Source: Gammaproteobacteria bacterium (GTDB lineage: Bacteria > Pseudomonadota > Gammaproteobacteria > Pseudomonadales > Azotimanducaceae_A). From it: a stretch of DNA of 5,198 nucleotides. How positions within the stretch are numbered: the first letter of the stretch is position 1; every line of letters begins with the position of its first letter. The notes under the pieces were generated by a model that saw only the letters and a list, made by a program, of their open reading frames with translations, was not told the DNA's origin and ran no database searches. Below are positions 1 through 5,169 of this stretch, piece after piece. The stretch covers positions 1 through 5,198 of the forward strand of contig JAPOON010000119.1 of assembly GCA_026713405.1 (NCBI GenBank), written 5' to 3'. Both the position numbers and the translations under genes were made by a program.

Positions 1-225
1 CCCCGGGCCGCGGAACCCGTGGAGGGCGACGACGTGGTGGGCTGCCGCCCCGCCGCTGCTCCGTTCCGGCTTCGAGTCGGAAAGATCCTCGATCAGGGTG
101 ACGATGCGCTCTTCGTCCACAAGGGTCATGTGACCTTTTGCGATTCCATGCGCGGACAGGAAGGCGTCATCCACCCGGTATTCCATGTCGACCAGGGCGT
201 TGCCCAGTCCGTAGACGTCGTACAC
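1..225 (-). CDS. PfkB-family (adenosine kinase-like) carbohydrate kinase, N-terminal fragment
   Basis: The first 75 codons of a gene that leaves the window at its left edge. The product starts VYDVYGLGNALVDMEYRVDD and continues with HGIAKGHMTLVDEER, the characteristic N-terminal strand and lid region of PfkB/ribokinase-fold kinases annotated as adenosine kinase or sugar kinase. Such enzymes phosphorylate a nucleoside or sugar with ATP in the cytoplasm; the substrate cannot be read from this part. I chose GTG at 225 because GNALVD normally lies about eight residues from the start; no strong Shine-Dalgarno site is seen, only a GGAAA tract directly in front. It lies 25 nt downstream of the hemL stop on the same strand, so it is probably the third gene of the hemJ-hemL operon. 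Oddly, the usual glycine motif GGSAANT reads GGAAAHH here, close to the window edge. The catalytic GAGD motif lies outside. Family confidence is high, exact substrate low. Confidence 0.85.
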   Translation of the reverse strand, partial: MYDVYGLGNALVDMEYRVDDAFLSAHGIAKGHMTLVDEERIVTLIEDLSDSKPERSSGGAAAHHVVALHGFRGPG

Positions 226-250
226 TTTCCGATACCGTGGCGGAGCGGAC

Positions 251-1534
251 TCAGAGGTCGGCAAACGCGCGGTCCGCCGCGGCCAGCGTGGCGTCAAGCA
301 CGTCCGGTGTGTGGTGCAGGCCGAGGAAGCCCGCCTCGAACGCGCTGGGGGCCAGGTAGACGCCACGGTCGAGCATGCCGTGGAAGAACCGGTTGAAGGT
401 TTCGACGTCGGAATTGGCGACATGGCTGAATTCGGTGACTTCCTCGGGAGCATCGAAGAACAGGCTGAACATGCCGCAGGCAGAGTTTACGGTCAGCGTG
501 TGGCCGTGGCGGGCTGCCAGTTCCCTGAAGCCTCCGGCCAGGCGTTCGGTGCGCTCGGCCAGCACCGCATGGAAATCTTCATCGAGCGATTTCAGCATGG
601 CGATACCCGCAGCCACGGCCAGGGGGTTGCCGGACAGCGTACCAGCCTGGTACACGGGCCCGGCAGGCGCGATGTAGTCCATGATGGCGGCCGTGCCGCC
701 GAAAGCGCCGATCGGCAGGCCGCCCCCGATCACCTTGCCGAGGGTTGTCAGATCCGGATTGACGCCGTAAAGCGCCTGGGCGCCGCCTCGCGCAACGCGA
801 AATCCGGTCATCACCTCATCGAATATCAGAAGCGCTCCGTCGCTGGTGGTGGCTTCCCGCAACCCATCCAGAAAGCCCGCTTTCGGCGGTACGCATCCCA
901 TGTTGCCGGCTACCGGCTCCAGGATTACCGCGGCGACCTGCCCGGGATAGGTCTCGAACGCCCGGCGAACCGCATCGAGATCGTTGAACGGCAACGTCAG
1001 TGTTTTCGATGCCACGGCGTCCGGAACGCCCGGCGAGTTCGGGATGCCCAGGGTCAGGAGCCCGGACCCTGCCTTGACCAGCAGGGAGTCCGAGTGGCCG
1101 TGGTAGCAACCATCGAACTTGATGATGAGATCGCGTCCGGTGAACCCCCTGGCGAGCCGAATTGCGGACATCGTCGCCTCGGTTCCGGAGTTGACGAGCC
1201 GGACTTTGTCGATGCCCGGCACCATGGAAACGACCAGTTCCGCCAGTTCGGTCTCCTGCTCGGTCGGAGCGCCGAATCCGAGTGCGCGGCCTGCCTGCGC
1301 CCTGACCGCCTCGACAACGCCTCCGTGGCGGTGTCCGAGCAGCATCGGCCCCCAGGAAGCGACATAGTCGATGTAGGTATTGCCGTCGACATCATTCAGG
1401 TAGACGCCGTCGCCGGATTCGAAGAAGACCGGATGACCGCCCACGCCCTTGAATGCCCGGACGGGAGAGTTGACACCGCCCGGTATCGAACGCGATGCGC
1501 GGGCGAACAGGGCCTTGGATTTGCTGCGGTCCAT
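251..1534 (-). CDS. hemL: Glutamate-1-semialdehyde 2,1-aminomutase
   Basis: PLP-dependent cytoplasmic enzyme that converts glutamate-1-semialdehyde to 5-aminolevulinate, the committed precursor of haem and other tetrapyrroles in the C5 pathway. The 427-residue product is full length for the family. Visible landmarks are the N-terminal [16 protein letters not shown] (18-33), VNSGTEAT (phosphate-binding, about 114-121), DGCYHGHSD (141-149), the gating-loop region GIPNSPGVP (163-171), FDEVMTGFR (238-246) with the PLP-contacting Asp, the Schiff-base lysine K267 in [15 protein letters not shown], and QAGTLSGNP (296-304). The start ATG at 1534 gives the usual [13 protein letters not shown] beginning. 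It begins 6 nt after the hemJ stop, so the two genes are almost certainly cotranscribed and probably translationally coupled; no strong Shine-Dalgarno site is seen in the short gap. The kinase fragment follows 25 nt downstream. No broken motif or frameshift was seen. Confidence 0.98.
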   Translation of the reverse strand: MDRSKSKALFARASRSIPGGVNSPVRAFKGVGGHPVFFESGDGVYLNDVDGNTYIDYVASWGPMLLGHRHGGVVEAVRAQAGRALGFGAPTEQETELAELVVSMVPGIDKVRLVNSGTEATMSAIRLARGFTGRDLIIKFDGCYHGHSDSLLVKAGSGLLTLGIPNSPGVPDAVASKTLTLPFNDLDAVRRAFETYPGQVAAVILEPVAGNMGCVPPKAGFLDGLREATTSDGALLIFDEVMTGFRVARGGAQALYGVNPDLTTLGKVIGGGLPIGAFGGTAAIMDYIAPAGPVYQAGTLSGNPLAVAAGIAMLKSLDEDFHAVLAERTERLAGGFRELAARHGHTLTVNSACGMFSLFFDAPEEVTEFSHVANSDVETFNRFFHGMLDRGVYLAPSAFEAGFLGLHHTPDVLDATLAAADRAFADL

Positions 1535-1540
1535 GGTTGG

Positions 1541-1993
1541 CTAGAACGGTTTCACAACCGCGAGAACGATGACGGCGATGAGTACCGCGGTGGGTATTTC
1601 GTTGAACAGGCGCAGGAATCTGTCGCCGGGAGCCTGGCCGCCGTCGGCCAGCGTGCGCATGATTCGGATGCAGTAGTGGTGATAGCCGACGAGCAGAACA
1701 ACCAGGGCGACTTTGGACCAGAGCCAGGCCGCCGTCCCGTACACCTGCCAGGTCTCCACGAGGGCCCAGATTCCGAACGCCAGAGTGGCGATCATGGCGG
1801 GATTCATGATGATCCGGTAAAGCCTGGATTCCATGACGGCAAAGCGCTCGCGGCTGACCGTGTCGGTCGCGGCCCCATGGTAGATGAACAGGCGAGGCAA
1901 ATAGAAGAGGCCCGCGAACCAGCACACCATGGCAATCAGGTGCGCCGCCTTTATCCAAAGGTAGCCCGTGGAAAACGCAACGTATTCGGTCAT
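1541..1993 (-). CDS. hemJ: Protoporphyrinogen IX oxidase HemJ (TIGR00701/UPF0093 family)
   Basis: Inner-membrane protein that oxidises protoporphyrinogen IX to protoporphyrin IX, the penultimate step of haem synthesis, in bacteria that lack HemG and HemY. The 150-residue length matches the family. Four hydrophobic segments are visible at about 11-32, 59-80, 90-109 and 132-148. The N-terminal signature YLWIKAAHLIAMVCWFAG then LFYLPRLFIYH is diagnostic; H18 in the first segment is a likely haem-ligand candidate, and WSKVALVVLL (92-101) carries a conserved-looking lysine, K94. The C-terminus LFNEIPTAVLIAVIVLAVVKPF is typical. The start ATG at 1993 is supported by GAGG seven nt upstream (2001-2004 on the plus strand). 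It is the first clear gene of the minus-strand operon, 6 nt ahead of hemL. Some homologues are annotated loosely as CopD-like membrane proteins, but the motif match favours HemJ. Confidence 0.93.
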   Translation of the reverse strand: MTEYVAFSTGYLWIKAAHLIAMVCWFAGLFYLPRLFIYHGAATDTVSRERFAVMESRLYRIIMNPAMIATLAFGIWALVETWQVYGTAAWLWSKVALVVLLVGYHHYCIRIMRTLADGGQAPGDRFLRLFNEIPTAVLIAVIVLAVVKPF

Positions 1994-2076
1994 TCATTCG
2001 CCTCGAGAACGCCGGCGCCGCAGTTTACAGCCACTTGGAGATTGGAACACCCTGGAGAGTGGGGGAAAGCAGCGGC

Positions 2077-2085
2077 TGATATAGT
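2077..2085 (+). promoter_or_regulatory. Possible extended -10 promoter for the DUF6776-bactofilin series
   Basis: TGATATAGT fits the extended -10 form (TGn followed by five of six bases of TATAAT). No convincing -35 hexamer lies 16-18 nt upstream, which is acceptable for an extended -10. It lies in the divergent gap after hemJ and points toward the plus-strand genes; transcription would start near 2092, leaving a leader of about 160 nt to ATG 2252. This is a single motif match and could be chance. Confidence 0.3.
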
Positions 2086-2097
2086 CGCTGTCCTGTT

Positions 2098-2214
2098 CTA
2101 GATGTCTAATTCGCGGAAAAGGTCGTCAAATGAGTCAACTTCCCTCCCGGTCACTGTTTTCTCGTCGGGCTGGGGCATCGCCCCGTTAGTTTCAGCGAGC
2201 GATTGGGCTGGCAT
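2098..2214 (-). CDS. Possible small acidic protein of 38 residues (unrecognised)
   Basis: An open frame upstream of hemJ on the same strand, ending with TAG about 105 nt before the hemJ start. The product is acidic and its C-terminus, EVDSFDDLFRELDI, looks like an amphipathic helix rather than antisense noise. No family was recognised. There is no clear Shine-Dalgarno site before the ATG at 2214, and the frame could extend upstream to 2352, which would overlap the DUF6776 gene. It is also antisense to a possible 50-residue N-terminal extension of that gene starting at 2102; at most one of the two is likely real. Base composition did not decide between them. Listed as a weak candidate only. 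Confidence 0.2.
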   Translation of the reverse strand: MPAQSLAETNGAMPQPDEKTVTGREVDSFDDLFRELDI

Positions 2215-2251
2215 GGTATTTGGCCGCGACAGGTCTGCAGCGCATCGGCGC

Positions 2252-2941
2252 ATGATGGTGGTGCCGTGGACGCCCCGGGGGCGGACGCTGATCCTGTCGG
2301 GTCTGACCGTGACAATAGGGGCGGCTGCCTTTGCGGGGTATCTGTGGGGCATGCGTCAATCGGAGTTCGAACGGGAGCATCTCGATCTGCTCGGCGGACG
2401 GATCAAGGCGCTTGAACTCGAACTCGAGGATGCGGGCCGTCGACTGGCGGATGCCGATCTCGCCCGTGAAGTCGACCGACAGGCGCTTGCGATCCAGCGC
2501 GAGGAGATGACCGAACTGCGCGGGACCGCCCGGGAGTTGCGGGAACAACTCGGATTCTATCGTCGAGTGATGGATACACCCTCTACCGGCCAGGCGCTCG
2601 ATGTCGCCGACTTTGAACTATCCCGCCTGGAGGATTCCCGCACCTTCCGCTACCGGTTGCTGTTGACCCGACCGACGGAAAAGGGCGACTGGGTCAGGGG
2701 CGCCGCCCGGGTCGAAGTGTCGGGCCTCACCGGAGACAGCGAGCAGCATCTGTCCTTGCCGGAAATTTCCGATGCGGACTCCTATCCGCTCGAGTACAGG
2801 TTCCGCTACTTCCAGCGACTGACCGGTTCGCTGACCCTGCCGGAAGGATTTCGCCCGTTGCGCGTAACGGTGAGATTGTTTCCCCGTGGAGCCGATACCG
2901 CCAGGGTCGAGCGCACGTTCAACTGGCCCGACACGCCCTGA
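2252..2941 (+). CDS. Membrane-anchored coiled-coil protein, DUF6776-like
   Basis: Uncharacterised protein of 229 residues. It has a short basic N-terminus (MMVVPWTPRGR), one membrane segment at about 12-32 (LILSGLTVTIGAAAFAGYLW), a long charged coiled coil at about 36-108 rich in E, R and L heptads, and a C-terminal beta-rich domain ending LPEGFRPLRVTVRLFPRG with a final FNWPDTP. This architecture and the position directly before bactofilin and erpA match the DUF6776 proteins of gammaproteobacteria; the domain assignment is from memory. The bulk of the protein should be periplasmic, but topology is inferred. ATG 2252 was chosen because the basic stretch plus membrane anchor then forms the N-terminus. 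The frame stays open to ATG 2102 and also contains ATG 2213; the extra 50 residues show no recognisable feature, and no start has a strong Shine-Dalgarno site. It is probably transcribed together with the bactofilin 75 nt downstream. Confidence 0.8.
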   Translation: MMVVPWTPRGRTLILSGLTVTIGAAAFAGYLWGMRQSEFEREHLDLLGGRIKALELELEDAGRRLADADLAREVDRQALAIQREEMTELRGTARELREQLGFYRRVMDTPSTGQALDVADFELSRLEDSRTFRYRLLLTRPTEKGDWVRGAARVEVSGLTGDSEQHLSLPEISDADSYPLEYRFRYFQRLTGSLTLPEGFRPLRVTVRLFPRGADTARVERTFNWPDTP

Positions 2942-3016
2942 CGGGCTTGCCAGCCGGGCCGCCACCGCCGACATGGGGTACCATGAGCGGTCCCGATGAA
3001 GGGACGGAGAAAGATA

Positions 3017-3427
3017 ATGATGAAGTCGAAAGCGGACAAGAACGTCACGCTCATCGCTGCCGATGCATCCGTGGACGGCCACCTCCGGTTTGCGGGTGAA
3101 CTTTACGTGAACGGCTCGGTGAACGGCGACATCGAGGCTGGAAACGAGTCGCAGGGCACCCTGGTGATCAGCGCGGAGGGCCTGGTAAAGGGCGAGATTC
3201 GCGTGCCCAACGTGGTCATTGGCGGCACCGTAGAAGGAGATGTTCATGCGGATGTGCGACTGGAATTGGCCAGTACCGCCCGGGTTCGCGGCGACATCCA
3301 CTACAGGCTTGTCGAAGTCCAGAACGGGGCCGTCATCGACGGCCGAATGGTGCCCGAGGAGCAGACGGCCGCGAACGTGCATCCCCTGCCGGTCGGCGCG
3401 CGAGATGACGACGGCTCGATGGGTTGA
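3017..3427 (+). CDS. Bactofilin (polymer-forming cytoskeletal protein)
   Basis: Small cytoplasmic or membrane-associated protein that self-assembles into non-polar filaments through a beta-helix; family members position cell-wall enzymes and help set cell shape. The product has 136 residues. After a short lysine-rich tail (MMKSKADK), the bactofilin domain covers about 9-111: VTLIAADASVDGHLRFAGEL, YVNGSVNGDIEAG, then repeating hydrophobic-glycine rungs such as LVKGEIRVPNVVIGGTVEGD and a final NGAVIDGRM. A flexible acidic C-tail follows. I chose ATG 3017 over the more upstream ATG 2996 because GGAG at 3006-3009 lies 7 nt before it and homologues begin directly with the basic tail; ATG 3020 is an equal alternative. 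It lies between the DUF6776-type gene (75 nt upstream) and erpA (48 nt downstream). The partner in this strain is unknown; M23 peptidases are known bactofilin partners in other bacteria. Confidence 0.93.
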   Translation: MMKSKADKNVTLIAADASVDGHLRFAGELYVNGSVNGDIEAGNESQGTLVISAEGLVKGEIRVPNVVIGGTVEGDVHADVRLELASTARVRGDIHYRLVEVQNGAVIDGRMVPEEQTAANVHPLPVGARDDDGSMG

Positions 3428-3441
3428 ACGGAATCGCCCTG

Positions 3442-3447
3442 TATAAT
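3442..3447 (+). promoter_or_regulatory. Consensus -10 box upstream of erpA
   Basis: A perfect TATAAT lies 29 nt before the erpA ATG, in the 48-nt gap after the bactofilin stop, in an otherwise GC-rich region. Transcription would start near 3454, giving a leader of roughly 20 nt. The -35 is weak: the best match, TTGAAC at 3424-3429, has only a 12-nt spacer. This suggests erpA has its own transcript besides readthrough from the bactofilin gene. I found no recognisable IscR site nearby. Confidence 0.5.
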
Positions 3448-3475
3448 TGGCGCGGGTTCGACGGAACAGCAGCTT

Positions 3476-3811
3476 ATGTCCTGGCAGGTTGAGATCGCAT
3501 TGTCGGAGCGCGCCGCAACGAAGGTGCGGCAGCTCATCGAGGAGGAAGGAGACGACCTCAAGCTGCGGGTGTTCGTCACGGGTGGGGGCTGCAGTGGGTT
3601 TTCGTACGGGTTCACCTTCGATGAGGCCGTTGCCGACGACGATGCGGTCGTGGAGCGCGACGGCATCACGATGGTCGTGGACAGTCTCAGTTACCCGTAC
3701 CTGTCCGGGTCCGTGGTCGACTACCAGGAAGACCTGCAGGGCGCCCAGTTTGTTGTCAGCAATCCGAATGCCGCTTCCACCTGCGGCTGCGGAAACTCCT
3801 TCGCGATCTGA
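3476..3811 (+). CDS. erpA: Iron-sulfur cluster insertion protein ErpA (A-type carrier)
   Basis: A-type carrier that receives Fe-S clusters from the assembly scaffold and delivers them to apo-enzymes, classically the isoprenoid-pathway proteins IspG and IspH, in the cytoplasm. The 111-residue product is full length. The three cluster-ligand cysteines are all present: C39 in [13 protein letters not shown], and C103 and C105 in the C-terminal [11 protein letters not shown]. Other family signatures are [14 protein letters not shown] near the N-terminus, [19 protein letters not shown] (69-87) and FVVSNPNA. The SGSVVDY and NPNA wording together with the ErpA-type gene order favours ErpA over IscA, but the two are close paralogues. 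ATG 3476 has a weak GGAA upstream (3463-3466) and gives the expected N-terminus. The gene is convergent with anmK, 84 nt away. No anomalies were seen. Confidence 0.96.
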   Translation: MSWQVEIALSERAATKVRQLIEEEGDDLKLRVFVTGGGCSGFSYGFTFDEAVADDDAVVERDGITMVVDSLSYPYLSGSVVDYQEDLQGAQFVVSNPNAASTCGCGNSFAI

Positions 3812-3895
3812 GCCGTTCTCCCGTCTCGCCGCGCGTCCACCCGCCGAAGCGATGGTCCGGCCCTGACCCCGCCCCACCGGCGGCGACGCAGAGAT

Positions 3896-4975
3896 TCAGG
3901 CTGCGTAGACAGCTCCGAGAACTCGCGGGCCTCTGGCTCCTGTAACCTCCGGTACGTTTCCGGGTTCCCCAATCAGCCGTTGGTGAGCCAGCCAGGCGAA
4001 AGCGGCTGCCTCGATGGCGTCGCCGTTCCACCCGAATTCGTCGGTCGATTGCACGGCCGCGCCTGAGAGCTCGGTCAGGCGTTGCATCAGAAAGCGGTTC
4101 AAGCGGCCTCCTCCGCAGACGAGAAGGCGTTGCACGGTGGGCACCCAACGGTCCAGGGCATCGACGATTGTGCGGACAGTGAATTCCGCCAGCGTGCGCT
4201 GGACATCCCGGGGTTCCAGGCCGGGGTCGAGCAAGGAGCGGAGCCAGTCCAGATTGTAGTGTTCCTTGCCGGTGCTCTTCGGAGGCGTTCGTTGCAGGTA
4301 GGGGTCCGCCAGCAGCGCATTCAGCAGTCCCGGCACCATGCGCCCGCCGGACGCCCAGGCGCCGCCCGTATCGAAGGGACGGCCGGTGTGCTCGGCGCAC
4401 CAGGCATCGAGCAGGGCGTTGCCGGGCCCGGTGTCGAATCCGCCCAACGGGTCCAGCGCAGTGACGTTGCCGATGCCGCCGATATTGAGCACCGCCCGGC
4501 GTTCGGAACCACTGGCGAAAATTCTTGCATGGAAGGGCGGTACCAGGGGAGCAGCCTCGCCGCCGGCTGCCATGTCGCGCCGTCGGAAGTCGGCCACGGT
4601 CGTTATGCCGGTGATTTCGGCGATCAGGCTCGGGTCGCCGATCTGCATCGTGAACGGTGACGGGCCGTGGGGCCGGTGCCTGACCGTTTGACCATGGCTG
4701 CCGATGGCCCGCGGCTCTCCATCGGAGAGGTTCAATCCGCTGAGGAAGCGTGCGATGGATTCGCCGATAAATCTGCCGAGGTCGGTATCCGCATGGCCGA
4801 TCCGGTCCAGGCTGTCGTCGCGGGCCTGACCGAGCCGAATCAGCTCATTGCGCAGGACGTCGGGCAGAGGCCGGGTCTCGTGCGTGAGCAGACTGGTGGA
4901 GTCGTTGTCGATGTCGACCAGGGCCAGGTCGAGGCCGTCGACGCTGGTGCCGGTAATTGCGCCGACGTAGAGCAG
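3896..4975 (-). CDS. anmK: Anhydro-N-acetylmuramic acid kinase, with abnormal start
   Basis: Cytoplasmic ATP-dependent kinase that hydrolyses and phosphorylates 1,6-anhydro-N-acetylmuramate to MurNAc-6-phosphate in peptidoglycan recycling. The body is intact: the nucleotide-binding GTSVDG (9-14), GSHGQTV (92-98), IGDPSLIAEITG (112-123), VADFRRRDMAAGGEAAPLVP (127-146), LNIGGIGNVT (163-172), FDTGPGNALLDAW (180-192) with catalytic-base candidate D181, CGGGRLNRFLMQRL, and the terminal TGARGPRVLGAVYA. The problem is the start. No ATG, GTG or TTG is in frame between the TGA at 5009-5011 and GTSVDG; the first TTG (4735) would delete 80 residues including that motif. CTG at 4975 gives 359 residues, the family norm, and has AGGG 8 nt upstream. 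The flanking palindromic element begins at this point, so the native start and promoter may have been replaced. The gene may be weakly expressed, or a near-neighbour of a fresh pseudogene. Identity is certain, start uncertain. Confidence 0.9.
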   Translation of the reverse strand: MLYVGAITGTSVDGLDLALVDIDNDSTSLLTHETRPLPDVLRNELIRLGQARDDSLDRIGHADTDLGRFIGESIARFLSGLNLSDGEPRAIGSHGQTVRHRPHGPSPFTMQIGDPSLIAEITGITTVADFRRRDMAAGGEAAPLVPPFHARIFASGSERRAVLNIGGIGNVTALDPLGGFDTGPGNALLDAWCAEHTGRPFDTGGAWASGGRMVPGLLNALLADPYLQRTPPKSTGKEHYNLDWLRSLLDPGLEPRDVQRTLAEFTVRTIVDALDRWVPTVQRLLVCGGGRLNRFLMQRLTELSGAAVQSTDEFGWNGDAIEAAAFAWLAHQRLIGEPGNVPEVTGARGPRVLGAVYAA

Positions 4976-4977
4976 GG

Positions 4978-5169
4978 CTAGTGCCCTGTCCCATAAGTTT
5001 CTTGCATTTCAGCGTGCCGCACGGGGCCTGTGGCAAGGCACGACCTGCCGGGAATGGCCCAACCCATTGCCAAGGGGCGGAACGCTGCCACAGGCCCCGT
5101 GCGGCGCGCCCTTCGGGAGCTCCCTCGGCGCGCCACTGCGGTGTTGCCGCGCCTTCCCATATCATTCAT
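4978..5169 (-). CDS. Small basic ORF of 63 residues inside the element
   Basis: An open frame with unusually good initiation signals: GGAG (plus-strand 5176-5179) lies 6 nt before ATG at 5169. The product begins MNDMGRRGNTAVARRGSSRR, is arginine-rich and ends with MQETYGTGH. It has no recognised domain. Its TAG stop (4978-4980) is formed by the CTAG flank and lies 2 nt before the candidate CTG start of anmK. It may be a remnant joining the start and end of a deleted transposase, a leader peptide enabling coupled translation of anmK, or chance in GC-rich repeat DNA. The coding sequence runs through both hairpin structures, which argues against strong selection on the protein. Confidence 0.25.
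   Translation of the reverse strand: MNDMGRRGNTAVARRGSSRRARRTGPVAAFRPLAMGWAIPGRSCLATGPVRHAEMQETYGTGH
5012..5109. repeat. Long inverted repeat, 24-position stem with 50-nt loop
   Basis: Positions 5016-5035 (GCCGCACGGGGCCTGTGGCA) are the exact reverse complement of 5086-5105. Outward the pairing continues for four more positions with a single T-G mismatch (a wobble pair in RNA), giving arms 5012-5035 and 5086-5109. The loop (5036-5085) holds a small AATGG/CCATT hairpin at 5053-5068. A perfect 20-bp match at this spacing is far beyond chance. In RNA on either strand it would make a very stable hairpin; in DNA it could extrude as a cruciform. Confidence 0.93.
5103..5134. repeat. GGCGCGCC-armed hairpin around a GGGAGCTCCC palindrome
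   Basis: Two copies of GGCGCGCC (5103-5110 and 5127-5134), each self-palindromic, flank the 10-bp palindrome GGGAGCTCCC (5115-5124). The arms can pair with each other to form a hairpin. The left arm overlaps the outer right arm of the long inverted repeat by seven bases, so the two structures cannot form completely at the same time. There is no run of T after either arm, so an ordinary rho-independent terminator is unlikely. Confidence 0.75.

Noticed and set aside
311..2101. A 596-codon open frame on the plus strand
   Set aside because: It is antisense to hemL and hemJ, both of which show complete family motifs; long antisense frames are expected in GC-rich genes. The translation shows no recognisable domain.
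2208..2223. Sigma-54-like sequence TGGCATGGTATTTGGC
   Set aside because: Resembles the -24/-12 pattern and lies at a tempting distance from ATG 2252, but the essential -12 GC is GG here and nothing suggests an enhancer-binding activator nearby.
2972..2985. CATGG/CCATG dyad upstream of the bactofilin gene as an operator
   Set aside because: Only a 5-bp arm around GGTA; too short to distinguish from chance, and no matching site was seen elsewhere in the window.
3424..3447. A classical -35/-10 pair (TTGAAC and TATAAT) for erpA
   Set aside because: The spacer is only 12 nt, too short for sigma-70; only the -10 box was kept as a feature.
2618..3877. A 419-codon open frame on the minus strand
   Set aside because: It runs antisense through the DUF6776-type gene, bactofilin and erpA, ignores their boundaries and has no recognisable protein features.
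3869..3883. CCGCC/GGCGG hairpin between the convergent erpA and anmK stops
   Set aside because: The stem is only 5 bp and there is no T tract on either side, so it is not a supportable rho-independent terminator; a second 6-bp stem at 3886-3906 is equally weak.
4082..4660. A 192-codon open frame on the plus strand
   Set aside because: Antisense shadow of anmK, whose minus-strand motifs are intact throughout this stretch.
5012..5109. Integron attC site
   Set aside because: The stem is far longer and more perfect than attC, and the GTTRRRY and RYYYAAC core sites are not present at the ends.
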